64,000 nt of DNA from Hyphomicrobium sp. (GTDB taxonomy: Bacteria > Pseudomonadota > Alphaproteobacteria > Rhizobiales > Hyphomicrobiaceae), in contig JAKFUV010000009.1 of NCBI GenBank assembly GCA_021732485.1, positions 1-64,000 of the forward strand, given 5' to 3'. The notes under the pieces are model-generated. The model saw nothing but the letters and a program-made list of their open reading frames with translations, was not told the DNA's origin and did not search any database. A program made the position numbers and the translations under genes. How positions within the stretch are numbered: position 1 is the first letter of the stretch; every line of letters starts with the position of its first letter. Of this stretch, positions 16,897 through 26,985 are shown piece by piece.

Positions 16897-18165
16897 ATGT
16901 TTCGAAGGCTCGTAGTGGCGCTTTGCGTCATCGTAGCCACCGGCGTCTTCGTGACCGCCGAGGCTCGGAAGAAGAAACGATATAGTGGCGATCAATTGGT
17001 GGTCATTTCCGAATTGGACATTGACCTGGCGCTTGACCGGTACTCGATCGATGTCAGCAAAGCCAAGGGTGCCTACAAAGGTATTCGTGTCCGCAACGCC
17101 GATGGCTATCTCTTCGATCTATCGCGGGTGCAGGTCGTCTACAATGACGGCACGGTGCACAACGAAGACCGTCAGATCGATATGTATCGCGGCGAACGCA
17201 GCCGGCCGATCGACGAACAGCCCGAAAGCCGCTTTGTCGATCAGGTGAACATCACGCAAGAGCCTGGCCGCGGCCGCGGCCGTTTGCAGGTGCTTGGTAT
17301 TCAAGATGCGGAAGGCCGCTCGATGGAGCGCGGCGGACGGTCGACGGCAGGATCGGGCTATGTCCCGCCACGGCCGTCACGTCCCGATGACGCACTCTCG
17401 GGCGCAATGCCCGTGCGGCCGACGACGGCCGCACCGTCGACCGCTGTTCCTGGCCAGCAGACGGAAGGCGGCGACGTGCTGTTTGGCGCGCAGTACGTCG
17501 GCTTCGGCGTCGATCGCGACGTCATCCGCGTCGGCAACGAGATCGGCAAGTTCGATCGCATTCGCTTGCGCGTGCTCGACAATGACATCTTCATCAACGA
17601 AATGAAGGTCGTCTACGCCAACGGCGAAGCCGACGCGCTGGCCGTCAACGCCGATATTCCGAAGAACTCGCGGACCAATTGGATCGATCTCAAGGGTGAT
17701 CGCTTCATCAAGGAAATCCAATTGGTGTATCGTTCGCGGCCGAGCTTTTCGGGTCAGGCGCGCATCGAGGTGTTCGGGCAATACGCGCCGGGCTGGCTCG
17801 GACCGCAGGGCGAAGGCCGCAAGTACAATCAGGGTTGGGTTCTGCTTGGCGCGCAAACGGCGGGCTTTGTCGGGTTCGACAAGGACGTCATTCCGGTTGG
17901 CCGCAACGAGGGCGGGTTCCGGCGTTTGCGCGTGACCGTGAAGGATCGCGCCATTACGCTGAACGAGATCAGGGTTGTGTATTCGAACGGCGGCGAAGAA
18001 ACCGTTCCGGTTCGCACCAAGGTCGAAGCCGGCGGGACATACGGACCGGTGGACCTCGGCGATTCACGTCGCCAAGCCATCGAGCGGATCGAAGCCAAAT
18101 ACCGGTCGCGGATTTTTTCCGCAGGCAAGGGTTCGGCGATCGTCGAAATCTGGGGGCAACATTGA
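16897..18165 (+). CDS. Secreted protein with three related beta domains
   Basis: A 422-residue protein with a signal peptide (hydrophobic 6-20, cleavage near AEA). Three repeats of about 100 residues begin near residues 35, 194 and 315. Each has a core of the form (I/L)R(V/L)xVxDxxxxxNE(I/M)(K/R)VVYxNG, for example RLRVLDNDIFINEMKVVYAN and LRVTVKDRAITLNEIRVVYS, and ends in a strand such as ARIEVFGQY or AIVEIWGQH. A Pro/Ser/Thr linker joins repeats one and two. The fold is unknown to me; a periplasmic or surface binding role is possible. A strong terminator follows. Confidence 0.75.
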   Translation: MFRRLVVALCVIVATGVFVTAEARKKKRYSGDQLVVISELDIDLALDRYSIDVSKAKGAYKGIRVRNADGYLFDLSRVQVVYNDGTVHNEDRQIDMYRGERSRPIDEQPESRFVDQVNITQEPGRGRGRLQVLGIQDAEGRSMERGGRSTAGSGYVPPRPSRPDDALSGAMPVRPTTAAPSTAVPGQQTEGGDVLFGAQYVGFGVDRDVIRVGNEIGKFDRIRLRVLDNDIFINEMKVVYANGEADALAVNADIPKNSRTNWIDLKGDRFIKEIQLVYRSRPSFSGQARIEVFGQYAPGWLGPQGEGRKYNQGWVLLGAQTAGFVGFDKDVIPVGRNEGGFRRLRVTVKDRAITLNEIRVVYSNGGEETVPVRTKVEAGGTYGPVDLGDSRRQAIERIEAKYRSRIFSAGKGSAIVEIWGQH

Positions 18166-18203
18166 GCCCCAATCCGCGCCAGCCTTTCGTTTAGACGAGT
18201 GAC

Positions 18204-18231
18204 AGGGCCGCAGCTTGCTGCGGCCCTTTTG
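18204..18231 (+). terminator. Intrinsic terminator after the three-domain secreted protein gene
   Basis: Perfect 10-bp stem AGGGCCGCAG/CTGCGGCCCT with a CTTG loop, followed by TTTT. It lies 38 bases after the stop at 18165. Confidence 0.93.
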
Positions 18232-18423
18232 TGTCGCGGCTTCGGTCTGCTGCTTTAAGCCGCAAATTCGTAATTCGAGATCGATGGAAATCGGCCTTCG
18301 AAGAGTGAGATCAGCCTGTCTTGCGGCGACTTATCGAAAGTCTGATCGCACCGCCAATACGAATATGCTAACGCCACCAGCGAGTGCGCGCCGCGCCTCA
18401 ATCCATACCGGGGGAACTCGACC

Positions 18424-19539
18424 TTGAACCTCAGCTTGAAGCAGCCGCTCATCGCCGACGAGCGTGCGCTCCGCACACGTGCGACGTTGGGCGGCGATCG
18501 GGCAACAGTCCATGCAGCGCAAACGGGCCTAGAAGAAACTCAAAAGCAGCGCGTCCGTCGCCTAGCCGCCCATTGCAACACGTTTCGTGGCGCCATCCCA
18601 CGGCGCGCCTATGTTCAATTGCTATCGACGCTCGTGCCGCTGGCGCTGATCGTGGCCGCGATGTTCGCGACTGTCGAGACGGCCTATTGGGCAACGCTGC
18701 TGCTGGCGATTCCGGCGGCCGGCCTTCTCGTCCGCGCTTTCATCATTCAACACGACTGCGGCCACGGCTCGTTTTTCGCCTCGCGCACCGTGAATGACGC
18801 TGTCGGCCGCTGCATGAGCGTGCTGACCATGGCGCCCTACGGCCTGTGGCGTCGCGAACATGCCCAGCATCACGCTTCGTCGGGAAATCTGGATCGTCGC
18901 GGCGCCGGCGATATCGATACGATGACGGTTGCCGAATATCGCTCTCTGTCGACCATCGGCAAACTGCGCTATCGGCTGTATCGCAATTCCCTTTTCCTGT
19001 TTGGCTTCGGCGTGCCGTTCTATTTCATCGTGCTGCAGCGGCTGCCTTGGCTTCACGCGTTGACGCCGCGCGAAAGTTTCAAGAGCGTCGCTGGTCTTAA
19101 TCTGGCGATTGTCGCGTTTTATGGCCCGCTGATTTATGCCATGGGTCTGTCGAACGTGCTGTGGGTCGCGCTGCCGATCGTGCATATCGCCTCGGCGGTC
19201 GGCGGCTGGCTGTTCTTCATCCAGCACCAGTTCGAAGAGGCGCACTGGGAACAGGCTGAGAGCTGGGACTTCCAGGTCGCAGCGTTACTCGGCTCGTCGT
19301 TCTATGATTTGCCGAAGGCGCTGAACTGGTTCACCGGCAATATCGGTCTGCACCACATCCATCACCTCAACAGCATGATCCCGAATTATCGCTTGCAGGA
19401 TTGCATTGAAGCCAGCCCCGAGTTGAAAGCGATCAACCGCTTGACGCTGATGGACAGCTTCAGATGCGCGCGTTTGAAGTTGTGGGATGAAACGTCGAGG
19501 CGGATGATCTCGTTCGCCGAGCTGCCGCGCACGGCTTAG
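18424..19539 (+). CDS. Fatty acid desaturase
   Basis: A 371-residue membrane di-iron desaturase of the acyl-lipid (DesA/omega-6-like) type, which introduces a double bond into membrane fatty acyl chains. The three His boxes are HDCGH (near 109), HAQHH (near 144) and HHIHH (near 308), with an additional QHQFEEAHW. Four hydrophobic segments are present. No ATG lies near the N terminus; TTG 18424 is chosen because GGGGGA sits 8 bases upstream. The electron donor and bond position are unknown. A 46-bp palindromic repeat begins one base after the stop. Confidence 0.92.
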   Translation: MNLSLKQPLIADERALRTRATLGGDRATVHAAQTGLEETQKQRVRRLAAHCNTFRGAIPRRAYVQLLSTLVPLALIVAAMFATVETAYWATLLLAIPAAGLLVRAFIIQHDCGHGSFFASRTVNDAVGRCMSVLTMAPYGLWRREHAQHHASSGNLDRRGAGDIDTMTVAEYRSLSTIGKLRYRLYRNSLFLFGFGVPFYFIVLQRLPWLHALTPRESFKSVAGLNLAIVAFYGPLIYAMGLSNVLWVALPIVHIASAVGGWLFFIQHQFEEAHWEQAESWDFQVAALLGSSFYDLPKALNWFTGNIGLHHIHHLNSMIPNYRLQDCIEASPELKAINRLTLMDSFRCARLKLWDETSRRMISFAELPRTA

Positions 19540-19540
19540 A

Positions 19541-19586
19541 GTGCTTCCGGAAAAGTGGGCACCGGTTTTCCGAAAAGAAGCACGAT
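19541..19586 (+). repeat. 46-bp palindromic repeat, copy 1
   Basis: GTGCTTC (19541-19547) pairs with GAAGCAC (19577-19583) and the inner CGGAAAA with TTTTCCG. It begins one base after the desaturase stop codon (TAG-A-GTGCTTCC). Two more copies lie at 37810-37917 on the other strand, in the same orientation relative to the gene they follow. The sequence after it (ATAAAATAAGAGCTAG) is also partly shared with those copies. Confidence 0.85.
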
Positions 19587-19776
19587 AAAATAAGAGCTAG
19601 CATTGGTCCAAGATGCCGCCAAAAGCGGATAGGCCGTAGCTCGACCTGTCCGCCGCGACGACCGGGACACGGCGCGTTGCAGCCCGGCAGCGCGGCTTTT
19701 GCTTTTGTCTAACTTGCAATGGCGCGGATCAGCCCGCACAACGGCGCCAGCCCGCCGCCAGACCGAGACACGTGCG

Positions 19777-20715
19777 ATGACCGCCACGCCACCAGTGATG
19801 CCGCCCATCATGCCGCCCGCCGTGCAGACTGACGATCTGCTGACGGTGCGCGACTGGCTACGCTTTGGCGTCAGCTCGTTCAATCAGGCCGGCCTCAGCT
19901 ATGGGCATGGCACGGCGACGGCCTTCGATGAGGCTGCATTTTTGCTTCTGTCGGCGCTGGCTCTGCCGATCGATACGCTGGAGCCGTGGCTGGATTGTCG
20001 ATTGACCGGCGCTGAGCGCCACGCCATCGCGGCGCTGTTTGCAGCGCGGATCGCCACGCGCAAGCCTGCGTCGTACCTCATCAACGCCGCCTACATCCAA
20101 GGCCGCCGATTTTATGTCGATGAGCGGGTGATCATTCCCCGCTCATTCATCGGTGAACTGCTGTGCACTGACGCATTGGCAGCGGCAATCGATGATCCCG
20201 ACGAAATTTCGAGCGTACTCGATTTGTGCACCGGGTCGGGGTGTCTTGCGATCCTGGCAGCGGAGGCTTTTCCGGCAGCGCGGATCGATGCGGCCGATCT
20301 CTCAGCCGAGGCGTTGGCCGTGGCGGCGCGCAATGTGGCGGACTATGCCCTCGAAGCCCGCATCATGCTCATTCAATCGGATGTGTTCAGCGCTTTGAGC
20401 GGGCGACGCTACGACCTCATCATTTCGAACCCGCCCTACGTGACGCGCGCCGCAGTCGCGGCGTTTCCGCCGGAGTACCGCGCCGAGCCGGTGATGGCGC
20501 ACGTCAGCGGCGACGATGGGCTCGATCATGTGCGGCTAATATTGGCCGAGGCCGCCGAGCATTTGAACGACAGCGGCACGCTGGTTGTGGAAATCGGCCA
20601 GGGCCGGAACGCGCTGGAAGACGCGTTTCCGACGCTGCCGTTTCTTTGGCTCGACACCGAAACGAGCGAGGGCGAAGTTTTCACCCTGCAGCGTGCCGAT
20701 CTACTGGCGGCGTAG
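19777..20715 (+). CDS. prmB: Ribosomal protein L3 N5-glutamine methyltransferase
   Basis: A 312-residue SAM-dependent methyltransferase of the HemK/PrmB group, which methylates a glutamine of ribosomal protein uL3. Seen are the N-terminal helical domain with RKPASYLINAAYIQGRRF, the VIIPRSFIGELL segment typical of PrmB, SAM motif I (DLCTGSGCLAI near residue 150) and the catalytic NPPY (near residue 215). ATG 19777 is chosen over an upstream in-frame start. It converges on ppc with a 20-base gap. PrmC is the alternative assignment, but the PRSFIGELL form favours PrmB. Confidence 0.9.
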   Translation: MTATPPVMPPIMPPAVQTDDLLTVRDWLRFGVSSFNQAGLSYGHGTATAFDEAAFLLLSALALPIDTLEPWLDCRLTGAERHAIAALFAARIATRKPASYLINAAYIQGRRFYVDERVIIPRSFIGELLCTDALAAAIDDPDEISSVLDLCTGSGCLAILAAEAFPAARIDAADLSAEALAVAARNVADYALEARIMLIQSDVFSALSGRRYDLIISNPPYVTRAAVAAFPPEYRAEPVMAHVSGDDGLDHVRLILAEAAEHLNDSGTLVVEIGQGRNALEDAFPTLPFLWLDTETSEGEVFTLQRADLLAA

Positions 20716-20735
20716 ACCAGCACGGGATGCGCGCG

Positions 20736-23585
20736 TCAGCCAAACGCGCCGAAATGATGCGAGATGCCGGAGCCGATTTCGCGGACAAATTCGTAGGATT
20801 GCTCCATCGGCTCCAGGATTTCGGTTTCGAGACGGCCATAATCGTCGATGCCGCGCGGGCGATACGTCGCCTGTTCGTTGAAGCCGCTGGCCTCGGCCTT
20901 CAGCGAATGCGGGAATGCCTTGCGCATGATCGCGACGACTTCCGGGATATCGAGGCCGAGCGCCATGTCGAGCACCTGGGCATGCGATAAGCCATCTTGC
21001 GGCGTGAAGCGCGGCAGCTGCGCCGCCAGAATGAAGATGCGCATGATCAACGCCAGGCGGATGGCTTGCAGCAGATCGAGTTCCAGGCGGTTTTCGTCTG
21101 GGATTTTGCCGCCTTCGATGTTTTGATCTTCGAGGATGGCGTGCAGGTCGATGGCGTCGAGCCGCAAGTGATGCACGAGTTCGTTGATGGCGCCTTGGCG
21201 ATCGTCGGGCAAAAGGTAAGTCGCTAGCGCGCGGAAGGCGCCTTGCAGTGCCGGTTCGCGGCCCCATGAAGCGCGCGAGGCCCAAAAGCCCGCATCGAAA
21301 ACCGAGGCGTTGGCGCCCATCGCATTCAAGCTTGAGAGGGTTTTTCCATGCGCGATCATGCCGAGCAGCGAGCGCAGCCGCTTCGATGATCGCGCCAGTT
21401 TCGCAAACCGGTCACGGTCGTTGCCGACGGCAGTGCCAAGACCGGCGACGACGTTGGCGATGTAGCCGAACTGCTGCAAAATGGCGTTGTTCGGAATGGC
21501 GCGCATCCGCGCCGGGTTGCCGCGATCGGACGAATGATCGCCTTGCCGCTTTACCGGCCGCGATCCGGTTTTGAACAAAAGGTTGGGACCGAAAGCGCCG
21601 AGCACGGCGCGATAGCCGTCGTGCGCGAACAGCGATTGCTGGAAGGCGCGCAACCGCAGGAAAAAATCGAGGCTGAGGTTTTGTTCGACGTAGAACGGAT
21701 CGACTTCGGCCGCCGGCACTTCGCCATCCATGATGATCGTCGCCAGCGCCCGCGTGGTCAGCGCCCGGTTGCCGAAAAACATATAGCCGTCGCCGCCCTG
21801 GAAACTCGTCTCGTGTTTGACGGGCAGGTTGCTGTCGGCAAAGCGGCGCCGCGCTTCATCCGAGAATACGTAATGCAACCTGGTCGGCAAATCGCCGGGA
21901 TGCGCGCCGCGTCCCATCGATTCGCCGTGCGTTGAAAACAGCAGCGTCTCGATGCCGGTCAAGTTGGATTTGCGAACGAGGTCGGCGATGTCGTGATAAT
22001 AGCGCTCGATGGCGAGCGTGGCCGAGATCTGGCCGATGAAGCGGCCCGCGTCGGAAAAGCCGGTTTGCAACGACATGCGTTTGCGGCCGCCGATGTAGTC
22101 GCGATAGGTGTCCTCTTCAAGCAGGCGGCCGATGATACGCGAGCCGTTTTCTAGACCCGATGGCGTTTCAAACAGCGGCGAAATGTCGGTGATGCCTTCG
22201 ACACCGAACAGCTTGGCGAAAAACACGGCGATCAGCACCGTTGCCGGGCTTTCGCACTCGGCGATCAGGAAGCGGATCGGCGTGTCTTTGTCGATATGCT
22301 TTTGCATTTGCGCGGTGAGCGCGAATTGGCGAATGGCGGTTGCCGTTTCGAGATCCAGCGTCGCGAAATTAACGGATTCGCGCGGGCACGTCCGGATCAT
22401 CTCGACGATGCGAGCCAGCGATTGGCTTTCGGTCAGATCGCGCGTCCACGGTTCGTGAACGTAAGCGCGAAACGCGTTGTTCAACTGCAGCGCGTTGATG
22501 CGCAGGTGAATGTGCGAGGTGCCAAGGCCGGTCGCATCAACAAGACCGGCAAGAGCCGCAATGGCGCGCTTCATCTGCGGCGCCTGCACCACATCGATGA
22601 GGTTTGAGAACAGCACCGTCAGCGGTTCAGTGGACAGCAGATTGTAGCCGTCGACCTTCGTGATGACGTTGGCAGCGGCAGCCAATTGCGATGCGTCGGC
22701 GGCGATGCCATCCAGCGCCTTCAATTGCTCGTCGACGGCCGCGATGGCGAGATCGAGCTTGCCGGTGATCTGCCGCGCGACGCGCTGAGCGGCGTCGCCT
22801 TCGCCGAGTTTATGTTTTAGGATGATGAAACGCTCGCGAACGTCGGTCAGCGAGGCGCGCTTTTCAAGCAGGCGGACCTGGAATGAGAACGTCCACGCGA
22901 TGTCGGTGCGGCCATCGAGATCGTAGCCGATCCACGACGCAAACGTCGTCATTTTCGGGCGCACCTTGTAGGCGGCTTCGCCATAGATGCGCGCGGCAAC
23001 GCTGTAGTAACCGTGCAAGAGTTCTTCGTAGGCGTCGCGCAGATTCTTGATCGCGTCCTGCGCGCACTTGTGTTCGTACTGCAGCGTCATGACCGGCTCG
23101 GGACGATGCGGCAGACCGATGGCGACGTCGGTCGATTCGGGATCAGCAACGGCGATCTCGACCATGCGCTTATAAAGTGCATCCGACAGCCCGAACGTCG
23201 GATGCGCTGTCAACACGATGCCGGTGCGGGCGCGTGACCAGCGATCGGCGAAGGCTTCGATTTTTCCGCCGGATTCGGTTGCGGTTTTTTCAACGTACTT
23301 CATGAAGTCGCTGAGCGTCGTCGCTTGATCGACGTAGCCGATTTTTTGGCGTAATTGGCGGGCGCGGCGGACACAGGCACGGTCCATGAGGCCACCGGCC
23401 AGTCCCTTGAGATCAGCGAACGAAATCTGCCCTTCTTCCAGGCGGCGGGACAAATCGAACGCGACGTTGAGGATCGGATTGAGCGACGGATTATCGGGGA
23501 TTTGCGCGCGCAGCCGCTTGAGTTCACCGCGCAGCTGAACCTCGTCAAGCTTGCTCGACTGCATGACGCCCGCCGTATCCTGCAT
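20736..23585 (-). CDS. ppc: Phosphoenolpyruvate carboxylase, serine-cycle type
   Basis: Carboxylates PEP with bicarbonate to oxaloacetate, the carbon-fixing step of the serine cycle. The protein has 949 residues and is of the divergent form found in methylotrophs: the catalytic His segment is VLTAHPTFG (near residue 125), the glycine-rich loop reads STHGESMGRGAHPGD rather than the usual FHGRGGTVGRGGGP, and the later motif reads RAIPNNAILQQFG rather than RAIPW. That form is insensitive to acetyl-CoA in Methylobacterium. GGAGG lies 9 bases before ATG 23585. It is last in mcl-mtkA-mtkB-ppc; the 224-base gap to mtkB is wide and may hold its own promoter. Confidence 0.95.
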   Translation of the reverse strand: MQDTAGVMQSSKLDEVQLRGELKRLRAQIPDNPSLNPILNVAFDLSRRLEEGQISFADLKGLAGGLMDRACVRRARQLRQKIGYVDQATTLSDFMKYVEKTATESGGKIEAFADRWSRARTGIVLTAHPTFGLSDALYKRMVEIAVADPESTDVAIGLPHRPEPVMTLQYEHKCAQDAIKNLRDAYEELLHGYYSVAARIYGEAAYKVRPKMTTFASWIGYDLDGRTDIAWTFSFQVRLLEKRASLTDVRERFIILKHKLGEGDAAQRVARQITGKLDLAIAAVDEQLKALDGIAADASQLAAAANVITKVDGYNLLSTEPLTVLFSNLIDVVQAPQMKRAIAALAGLVDATGLGTSHIHLRINALQLNNAFRAYVHEPWTRDLTESQSLARIVEMIRTCPRESVNFATLDLETATAIRQFALTAQMQKHIDKDTPIRFLIAECESPATVLIAVFFAKLFGVEGITDISPLFETPSGLENGSRIIGRLLEEDTYRDYIGGRKRMSLQTGFSDAGRFIGQISATLAIERYYHDIADLVRKSNLTGIETLLFSTHGESMGRGAHPGDLPTRLHYVFSDEARRRFADSNLPVKHETSFQGGDGYMFFGNRALTTRALATIIMDGEVPAAEVDPFYVEQNLSLDFFLRLRAFQQSLFAHDGYRAVLGAFGPNLLFKTGSRPVKRQGDHSSDRGNPARMRAIPNNAILQQFGYIANVVAGLGTAVGNDRDRFAKLARSSKRLRSLLGMIAHGKTLSSLNAMGANASVFDAGFWASRASWGREPALQGAFRALATYLLPDDRQGAINELVHHLRLDAIDLHAILEDQNIEGGKIPDENRLELDLLQAIRLALIMRIFILAAQLPRFTPQDGLSHAQVLDMALGLDIPEVVAIMRKAFPHSLKAEASGFNEQATYRPRGIDDYGRLETEILEPMEQSYEFVREIGSGISHHFGAFG

Positions 23586-23809
23586 GCTCGAAATCCTCCA
23601 AAATTATACCGCCGATTTTTTCCGGCCGCGCGCTTATGGCTGCGCACTTGTAAATGGCATGACCTTAATGGCGTCATCGGGCCGCCAATCAACGGCACGT
23701 TTCGATTTCAGACGTTTAGCCCCGCGTGCATTGGGCGGAGACGATGGCGAAGCGGAGAGCGTGGCGGGCTTGGCAAATCTATGCTCAAGCCCACCACCGG
23801 TCGTCACGG

Positions 23810-24709
23810 TTACGCGACCTTCTTCATTTTGCTCAACACCGACGCGACGGTCGAGCCCATCTCGGATGGCGTCGCCGCGATGGTCACGCCGCAATCTTTC
23901 AGCAGTACGACTTTTTCAGCCGCCGACTCGCCGAACGCCGATACGATCGCACCGGCGTGGCCCATCTTGCGGCCCTTCGGAGCTGACAATCCGGCGATGT
24001 AAGCGACCACCGGCTTCTTCATGTGCTGCTGCGACCACAAGCCAGCTTCGGCTTCTTGCGGACCGCCGATTTCGCCGATCATCAGCACGGCGTCGGTGTC
24101 TGGATCATTCTCGAAGTGTTCGAGAACGTCGCGGTGTGACGAGCCGTTGATTGGATCGCCGCCGATGCCGACCGACGTCGAGACGCCGATGCCGAGTTCT
24201 TTCAACTGCTCAGCGGCTTCGTAGCCGAGTGTGCCCGAACGACCGACGATACCGACACGGCCTGGCAGATAAATGTGCCCCGGCATAATGCCGAGCATGG
24301 CCTTGCCGGGCGATATCGTGCCGGCGCAGTTGGGACCGGTGAGGATCATGCGACGCTCTTGCTTGTAGCGGCGCATGTAGCGTTTGACGCGGATCATATC
24401 TTGCGTCGGGATACCGTCGGTGATGCAGACGCAGTATTTGATGCCGGCATCGGCTGCTTCCATGATGGCGTCGGCGGCGAATGGCGGCGGCACGAATACG
24501 ATCGAGGCTTCAGCGCCGGTTTCATCGACCGCGCCCTTGACGGTATTGAACACCGGGCGGCCGAGATGCGCCGAGCCGCCTTTGCCCGGCGTCACACCGC
24601 CGACGACGTTCGAGCCGTAGTCGATCATTTCTTGAGCGTGGAACGTGCCGATGCGTCCGGTGAAACCCTGGATCAGGATCGGCGTCTTTTCGTTGATAAA
24701 GATAGCCAT
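23810..24709 (-). CDS. mtkB: Malate-CoA ligase (malate thiokinase) alpha subunit
   Basis: A 299-residue subunit that with MtkA converts malate, CoA and ATP to malyl-CoA in the serine cycle. It is homologous to succinyl-CoA synthetase alpha (SucD). The CoA-binding Rossmann start is ILIQGFTGRIGTFHAQ, the CITDGIPTQDM segment is typical, and the phosphorylated active-site His lies in GRKMGHAGAI near residue 248. Context with mcl, sga and ppc decides malate rather than succinate as substrate. It starts 18 bases after mtkA. Confidence 0.95.
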   Translation of the reverse strand: MAIFINEKTPILIQGFTGRIGTFHAQEMIDYGSNVVGGVTPGKGGSAHLGRPVFNTVKGAVDETGAEASIVFVPPPFAADAIMEAADAGIKYCVCITDGIPTQDMIRVKRYMRRYKQERRMILTGPNCAGTISPGKAMLGIMPGHIYLPGRVGIVGRSGTLGYEAAEQLKELGIGVSTSVGIGGDPINGSSHRDVLEHFENDPDTDAVLMIGEIGGPQEAEAGLWSQQHMKKPVVAYIAGLSAPKGRKMGHAGAIVSAFGESAAEKVVLLKDCGVTIAATPSEMGSTVASVLSKMKKVA

Positions 24710-24727
24710 GGTGATGCGTCCTCCCGG

Positions 24728-25894
24728 TTACGCGGCTTGTTTTGCGGCCGAGACGGCCTTTTTAGCGGCTTCCGCGAGCGTGTCGGCGCTGATCAAGGTC
24801 AGGCCGCTCTGCTCGATGATCTTGCGGCCCTCTTCGACATTGGTGCCGGCCAGACGAACGACGACCGGCATCGTGATATTGAGTTCCTTGATGGCATCGA
24901 CGACGCCTTTGGCGACCCAGTCACAGCGATTGATGCCGGCGAAGACGTTGACCAGAATGGCCTTCACGTTTTTATCGCGCAGAACCACCTTGAACGACTT
25001 CGTCACGCGTTCGGGTGACGCGCCGCCACCGATGTCAAGGAAGTTTGCGGGCTCGCCGCCGGCAAGCTTGATCATGTCGAGCGTTGCCATGGCAAGGCCG
25101 GCACCGTTGACGACGCAGCCGATATCGCCATCGAGGCCGACGTAGGCGAGGCCACGATCCGAGGCGTAAGTTTCGCGCGGGTCTTCCTGGCTCTTGTCGC
25201 GCAGTTCGGCGATGTGGGGACGGCGGAACAGCGCGTTTTCGTCGAACGACATTTTGGCGTCGAGGGCGAAGACCTGCTTTTCCTTCGAAATCACCATCGG
25301 GTTGATTTCGAGCATCGTCGCGTCGAGGTCGCGGAAGGCACGATAGCAGCCCATGATGGCTGGCACGAGCTTGTTGACGATTTCGGGATCGACGCCGAGG
25401 CCAAACGCGATCTCGCGCGCCTGGAACTGCTGCATGCCGACAGCCGGGTCGACGTTGACGCGGATGATGGTGTCGGGCTGGCTGGCCGAGATTTCCTCGA
25501 TGTCCATGCCCCCGGCCGCCGACGCAACGACCATGATGCGCTCAGCCGCGCGGTCCATGACGAAGCCGAGGTACAGCTCCTTGTCGATGTTGGTCGCTTC
25601 TTCGATGTACAAGCGCGACACGAGCTTGCCGGCCGGGCCGGTTTGCGTGGTGACGAGTTTGCGGCCGAGCATCGATTCAGCTGCCGCTTCGATTTCGCTT
25701 TCGTTTTTGCAGACTTTGATGCCGCCCGCCTTGCCGCGCGCACCGGAGTGGATCTGCGCCTTGACGACGACGACGCCGCCCATTTCGCTGGCGCGATAGG
25801 TGGCTTGCTCGGGGCTGTAGGCTAAGCCGCCGCGCGGGATCGGAACGCCGAACTTCGCGAGAAGTTCTTTGGCCTGGTACTCATGAATGTCCAT
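24728..25894 (-). CDS. mtkA: Malate-CoA ligase (malate thiokinase) beta subunit
   Basis: A 388-residue subunit with an ATP-grasp domain, homologous to succinyl-CoA synthetase beta (SucC). It begins [20 protein letters not shown]; the ATP-binding segment [16 protein letters not shown] (near 45), the metal-binding LEINPMV (near 205) and DIGGGA followed by VFAGINRCD in the C-terminal ligase domain are present. AGGAGG lies 7 bases before ATG 25894. The 45-base gap to mcl and 18-base gap to mtkB indicate a shared transcript. Confidence 0.95.
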   Translation of the reverse strand: MDIHEYQAKELLAKFGVPIPRGGLAYSPEQATYRASEMGGVVVVKAQIHSGARGKAGGIKVCKNESEIEAAAESMLGRKLVTTQTGPAGKLVSRLYIEEATNIDKELYLGFVMDRAAERIMVVASAAGGMDIEEISASQPDTIIRVNVDPAVGMQQFQAREIAFGLGVDPEIVNKLVPAIMGCYRAFRDLDATMLEINPMVISKEKQVFALDAKMSFDENALFRRPHIAELRDKSQEDPRETYASDRGLAYVGLDGDIGCVVNGAGLAMATLDMIKLAGGEPANFLDIGGGASPERVTKSFKVVLRDKNVKAILVNVFAGINRCDWVAKGVVDAIKELNITMPVVVRLAGTNVEEGRKIIEQSGLTLISADTLAEAAKKAVSAAKQAA

Positions 25895-25939
25895 GCGTGG
25901 ACCTCCTGAACGAGAAAAAGAGAATGACGGTGTGTGAAT

Positions 25940-26896
25940 TTATTTGGCGCGCGCGGCTTCGGCAGCTTTGATCGATGCTGCCGTGACCAGCAAGTTCTTC
26001 GCCATCTTTTCAGATGCGGCGTCGATCATCTTGCCATCCAGCGAGGCTGCACCCTTGCCCTGCGCTTCAGCTTCCTTCAAAGCCACCAGAATGCGTTCCG
26101 CGCGCGTGACTTCCGCCGCTGTCGGCGAGAAGACTTCGTTGGCGAGTTCGATCTGCGAGGGATGAATGGCCCACTTACCTTCGATGCCAAGAGCCGCCGC
26201 GCGACGTGCACCGGCCTTGTAGCCTTCCGGATCGTCGATGCCACCGAACGGCCCGTCGATCGGACGCAGGCCGAAGGCGCGGCAGGCAACCGTCATGCGC
26301 GACAGCGGGAAGTGCCACTGGTCGCCCGGGTAGTCCGGGTTCAAACCGCCGATGACGACGGTGCGGGCCTTATTGAAGGCCGAGTAATCGGCGACGCCGA
26401 AATGCATCGATTCCAAGCGGCTGTTGGCCGACGCGATGGCTTCGACGTTGGCCATGCCGAGCGGCGTTTCGATCAACGCTTCGGTGCCGACTTGGTTTTT
26501 CAAGCCCTTGGCAACTTCGATCTGGCTGACGATGCACTCGACCGTATAGACGTCGGCCGGTACGCCGACCTTTGGAATGAGGATGGTGTCGAGCTTCGCT
26601 CCGGCCTGCTCCATGATGTCGACGACGTCGCGATACATGTAGTGCGTGTCGAGACCGTTGATGCGCACCGACACACTCTTGCCGTTGCCCTTCCAATCGA
26701 GATCATTCAGCGCCTGAATGATGTTCTTGCGGGCCTGTTCTTTTTCTGGCGGCGCGACGGCATCTTCGCAATCAAGGAACACGTAGTCGGCGGCGCTCTT
26801 CAAGGCGCGATCGATCATGGTTGGATTGGAGCCCGGAACCGCGAGGTAGGAGCGCTGCAGGCGCTGTTTGCGGAGCGGGTAAAGCGTGTAGCTCAT
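25940..26896 (-). CDS. mcl: Malyl-CoA lyase
   Basis: Cleaves malyl-CoA to acetyl-CoA and glyoxylate, closing the serine cycle; the family also acts on methylmalyl-CoA in the ethylmalonyl-CoA pathway. The protein has 318 residues in the CitE-like TIM-barrel fold. Motifs include RSYLAVPGSNPTMIDRAL, DCEDAV (metal and catalytic acid), IPKVGVP, and ALIETPLGMANVEAIA with the conserved Glu. ATG 26896 (MSYTLYPLRK) is preferred: GGAAGG lies 9 bases upstream and the longer frame runs into a terminator. It is first in mcl-mtkA-mtkB-ppc. Methylobacterium has mcl last in its cluster. Confidence 0.95.
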   Translation of the reverse strand: MSYTLYPLRKQRLQRSYLAVPGSNPTMIDRALKSAADYVFLDCEDAVAPPEKEQARKNIIQALNDLDWKGNGKSVSVRINGLDTHYMYRDVVDIMEQAGAKLDTILIPKVGVPADVYTVECIVSQIEVAKGLKNQVGTEALIETPLGMANVEAIASANSRLESMHFGVADYSAFNKARTVVIGGLNPDYPGDQWHFPLSRMTVACRAFGLRPIDGPFGGIDDPEGYKAGARRAAALGIEGKWAIHPSQIELANEVFSPTAAEVTRAERILVALKEAEAQGKGAASLDGKMIDAASEKMAKNLLVTAASIKAAEAARAK

Positions 26897-26985
26897 CAGG
26901 CGTAACCTTCCATCTGGAGTTTTGTTTTTGTGGCTTTGCACCAACACGCCGGAGCGCGCGGTCATTTCGATCATGCGCGGAACGT

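Noticed and set aside
16509-16985. Frame of 158 codons on the plus strand
   Set aside because: It overlaps the well-supported secreted protein at 16897 and its translation has no recognisable pattern.
23586-23809. Small gene between mtkB and ppc
   Set aside because: Short overlapping frames only, without ribosome site or domain.
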